64,000 bases of DNA from Leeuwenhoekiella palythoae (lineage in GTDB: Bacteria; Bacteroidota; Bacteroidia; Flavobacteriales; Flavobacteriaceae), in NCBI RefSeq assembly GCF_900130045.1, contig NZ_FQXT01000003.1:730560-794559 (forward strand), read 5' to 3'. Below, in pieces: positions 61,345 through 64,000 of the stretch. Each line of letters starts with the position of its first letter. The first letter of the stretch is position 1. The position numbers and the translations under genes are program-made. The notes beneath the pieces were generated by a model, which was given only the letters and a program-made list of their open reading frames with translations, was not told where the DNA came from and did not search any database.

Positions 61345-63846
61345 ATGAGAAACACTATTTTTCGCAGCTCTTATCTCGCTTTATTGATACTCCTGATAAT
61401 TTCTTCCTGTAAAAAAGAAGAAACTCAAAATCCTGAATTAGCCAAATCTGAAATACCCGAGCTTTGGTACGATGCCCCTGCCCGTGAATGGGTTGAAGCC
61501 CTTCCGCTGGGGAATGGTAAAATAGGCGCGATGGTTTTTGGGCGTGTAAGTGATGAACTGATTCAGCTTAATGAAAGTTCGCTTTACAGCGGTGGCCCCG
61601 TACCACAAAGCATAAATCCCGATACTTCTAAATATTTAGAACCTTTACGCGAAGCTATTTTTGCCAAAGATTACGAGCAGGCAACCCTTCTAGCCAAAAA
61701 AATGCAGGGCTATTACACCCAGTCTTACATGCCTATGGGTGATTTGCTGCTGCATCAGGACTTGAAAAACGATTCTGTGCAAAACTACAAACGTACGTTG
61801 AACCTGGCCGATGCTATTACCACCACGGTATTTGAAGCAGATGGCGTAAAGTATAACCGTGAGCTCTTTACTTCGGCACCCGATAATGTTTTGGTAATAA
61901 AACTTACTGCTGATGCAGCAAAAGCCTTAAGCCTAAATTTTTCTGCGCAAAGCCAGCTGCGATCTGAAGTTTCGGTCACCGAAGATCAGGTGTTGGTCGT
62001 TAGCGGGAAAGCTCCGGCAAACGTAAACCCCAACTATTACAATCCCGAAGGTGTAGAACCCATAACCTATGAAGATCCTGAGGGCTGTGACGGTATGCGT
62101 TTTCAATACCGCATCAAAGTGCTAAATACCGACGGGACGCTCCGTGTAGAAAATAACAGTCTGGCAATCGCTGATGCTTCCGAAGTGGTTGTGCTGCTTA
62201 CCGAAGCAACCAGCTTTAACGGTTTTGACAAATGCCCGGATAAAGACGGACTTGACGAAGCAAAACTTGCGACTGAATCTATGCAGGCGGCCTCAGCCAA
62301 GACTTATGATCAACTCAAAGCAGATCACATCGCTGATTTTTCGGCCTATATGCAGCGTGTAACCCTTGATTTAGGCACAACGCAAGAAGACCAACTCAAT
62401 AAGCCTACTGATGCTCGCTTAAAAGCCTACTCTGAAGGAGCTAATGATCCTGAACTGGAAGCTTTGTATTTTCAATACGGCAGGTATTTACTGGTTTCTT
62501 CCTCAAGACCGGGCGGAACTGCGGCAAACCTGCAAGGAATCTGGAATAAAGAAATGCGCCCGCCGTGGAGTTCAAATTACACCACAAACATCAATGCCGA
62601 AATGAATTACTGGCCGGCAGAAACCACTAATTTGAGTGAAATGCATCAGCCGTTGTTGGCCTATATTCAAAATGCTTCGGTTACCGGAAGCCGCGTGGCT
62701 AAAGAGTTTTACGATGCAGACGGCTGGGTGTTGCACCACAATTCAGACATCTGGGCAACGGCAAACCCGGTGGGTGATCTTGGTGACGGTGATCCGCTTT
62801 GGGCAAACTGGTATATGGGTGGCAACTGGCTTACGCTGCACCTCTGGGAGCACTATGCTTTTACTCAGGATGAAGGCTATCTGGCAAAAGTATATCCGGT
62901 AATGAAAGAAGCAGCTCTTTTTACTTTAGACTGGCTGGTAGAACGCGACGGGCAATTGACTACAGCGCCTTCTACCTCTCCTGAAAACCTCTTTTTGGTA
63001 GACGGAAAAGGATATGCGGTTACCGAAGGGGCGACTATGGACATCGCCATCATTCGTGAATTATTCAGCAATACCATTAAAGCTTCTGAAGTGCTGGGTA
63101 CCGACACTGAGTTTAGAGAAAAACTTGTTGCTGCTCAGGAGCGTTTGATTCCCTATCAAATAGGTGGCAAAGGCCAGTTGCAGGAATGGAATCTGGACTT
63201 TGAAGAAGAAGATCCGCATCACCGTCATGTTTCGCACTTATTTGGGTTACATCCGGGTACTTCCATCTCGCCGCTCACCACTCCGGAACTCGCTGCAGCT
63301 ACCGAAAAAACCTTTGAACTGCGCGGCGATGAAGGAACTGGCTGGAGCAAAGCCTGGAAAATCAATTTCGCTGCCCGCTTGCTTGATGGCGATCACGCAT
63401 ATAAGATGATCCGCGAATTGATGCAGTACGTTGACCCCTACTCCAAAGAGCATAAAGGTGGGACGTATCCTAACCTGTTTGATGCGCATCCGCCGTTTCA
63501 GATAGACGGGAATTTTGGAGCTACTGCCGGCATCGCCGAAATGCTGTTACAAAGTCATTTGGATGAATTGCACCTACTTCCTGCCCTGCCCGGTGCCTGG
63601 CCTAACGGTGAGGTAAATGGATTAAAAGCCCGTGGAAATTTTGACGTAGACATAAAATGGTCACAGGGAAGACTTCGATCTGCTAAGATAAAAGCAAACA
63701 ATACTGGAAAAATCACCTTACGCACGCAAATACCTGTTGATGTGAACATCAAAATTTTTGACTTAAAAGCAGATGGGGACTATTTTCTTACTACTTTTTC
63801 AGTAGAGGCAGATCAGACGTACCAAATCACAACCAAAAACAACTAA
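61345..63846 (+). CDS. GH95 alpha-L-fucosidase (or alpha-L-galactosidase), lipoprotein
   Basis: Inverting GH95 enzyme, 833 residues. Lipobox SSC (C22). N-terminal beta domain with WYDAPAREWVEALPLGNGKIGAM and LNESSLYSGGP, then an (alpha/alpha)6 barrel with TTNINAEMNYWPAE (N415, N417), TAPSTSPENLF (E547) and DGNFGATAGIAEML (D721). These correspond to the Asn-Asn, Glu and Asp catalytic residues of the Bifidobacterium enzyme AfcA (from memory). Cleaves terminal alpha-1,2-linked L-fucose; some members prefer L-galactose. The start codon was set at ATG 61345, just after an in-frame TTG. 40 nt after the GH2 stop, before nagB. Confidence 0.93.
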   Translation: MRNTIFRSSYLALLILLIISSCKKEETQNPELAKSEIPELWYDAPAREWVEALPLGNGKIGAMVFGRVSDELIQLNESSLYSGGPVPQSINPDTSKYLEPLREAIFAKDYEQATLLAKKMQGYYTQSYMPMGDLLLHQDLKNDSVQNYKRTLNLADAITTTVFEADGVKYNRELFTSAPDNVLVIKLTADAAKALSLNFSAQSQLRSEVSVTEDQVLVVSGKAPANVNPNYYNPEGVEPITYEDPEGCDGMRFQYRIKVLNTDGTLRVENNSLAIADASEVVVLLTEATSFNGFDKCPDKDGLDEAKLATESMQAASAKTYDQLKADHIADFSAYMQRVTLDLGTTQEDQLNKPTDARLKAYSEGANDPELEALYFQYGRYLLVSSSRPGGTAANLQGIWNKEMRPPWSSNYTTNINAEMNYWPAETTNLSEMHQPLLAYIQNASVTGSRVAKEFYDADGWVLHHNSDIWATANPVGDLGDGDPLWANWYMGGNWLTLHLWEHYAFTQDEGYLAKVYPVMKEAALFTLDWLVERDGQLTTAPSTSPENLFLVDGKGYAVTEGATMDIAIIRELFSNTIKASEVLGTDTEFREKLVAAQERLIPYQIGGKGQLQEWNLDFEEEDPHHRHVSHLFGLHPGTSISPLTTPELAAATEKTFELRGDEGTGWSKAWKINFAARLLDGDHAYKMIRELMQYVDPYSKEHKGGTYPNLFDAHPPFQIDGNFGATAGIAEMLLQSHLDELHLLPALPGAWPNGEVNGLKARGNFDVDIKWSQGRLRSAKIKANNTGKITLRTQIPVDVNIKIFDLKADGDYFLTTFSVEADQTYQITTKNN

Positions 63847-63865
63847 TCTAAGTTTTTTATTAATT

Positions 63866-64000
63866 ATGAAAATAACTTCAGAAGATAACAAAAAAATCTC
63901 CTACCAACCCGCGGGAAAGTTTGAAGAAACGCGTTTTGAAAAGATACACAACATCAGCTTTCAGAATGCTACCGATGCTTCAGTGATCGTAGCGCAGGAA
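63866..64000 (+). CDS. nagB: glucosamine-6-phosphate deaminase, 5' part only
   Basis: The first 45 codons are visible and run off the right edge. The segment PAGKFEETRFEKIHNISFQNATDA is followed by VIVAQE, which matches the N-terminus of the long NagB form common in Flavobacteriia (about 640 residues, NagB plus an extra C-terminal domain). The reaction converts glucosamine-6-phosphate to fructose-6-phosphate and ammonia, the cytoplasmic end of GlcNAc catabolism. Its place after the GH89 and GH95 genes supports GlcNAc as a product of this locus. Recognised from a short N-terminus only, hence the moderate confidence. Confidence 0.75.
   Translation, partial: MKITSEDNKKISYQPAGKFEETRFEKIHNISFQNATDASVIVAQE

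Overview
The window reads as a chromosomal segment of a marine- or soil-type Flavobacteriaceae bacterium (Bacteroidota). It has four SusC-like genes, three of them paired with a SusD-like gene, a giant hybrid two-component regulator, lipoproteins with a Cys directly after the hydrophobic stretch, and AT-rich intergenic DNA with Bacteroidota-type promoters (TTG / TAnnTTTG). Genus cannot be decided from the sequence. No tRNA, rRNA, CRISPR array or intact mobile element was seen.

Region 1 (1-4846) holds the 5' part of a SusC-like receptor running off the left edge and a divergent DUF255/thioredoxin-like lipoprotein. Region 2 (4877-39674) is a large glucuronoxylan utilisation locus. One arm carries a SASA-type acetyl esterase (- strand) and, on + strand, an operon of GH67 alpha-glucuronidase, SDR oxidoreductase, mannonate dehydratase (uxuA) and GH115 alpha-glucuronidase, followed by a hybrid two-component system regulator. 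The other arm (- strand) begins with SusC-SusD-SusC-SusD-surface protein-GH10, the order known as xusABCDE-xyn10 in gut and rumen Bacteroidetes. It continues with an MFS/GPH symporter, a second GH10 lipoprotein, three GH43 enzymes, a terminator, and a CE15 glucuronoyl esterase. Together they cut, import and debranch acetylated methylglucuronoxylan.

Region 3 (40219-43849) is the xylose catabolic unit: xylA and xylB, divergent from a NUDIX-like regulator whose catalytic glutamates are replaced, so it is probably a sugar-sensing repressor or activator. Region 4 (43850-44596) is gene-poor and holds the decayed 3' end of an IS3-type transposase gene.

Region 5 (44597 to the right edge) is a second, more GC-rich locus: SusC, SusD, a GntR/FadR regulator, GH28, a sodium:solute symporter, myo-inositol oxygenase, GH89 alpha-N-acetylglucosaminidase, an HGSNAT-like membrane acetyltransferase, GH2 beta-galactosidase, GH95 alpha-fucosidase and the start of nagB. 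Two near-identical palindromes (core TATGTCCTACATA) lie before susC and before GH28 and are the best candidate operators of the GntR protein. The combination of alpha-GlcNAc removal, GlcN N-acetylation, inositol oxidation, uronate-type hydrolase, galactosidase and fucosidase does not match a textbook locus. One hypothesis is a plant glycosylinositol-type glycan (GlcN(Ac)-GlcA-inositol core); other fucosylated GlcNAc/uronate polysaccharides remain possible.
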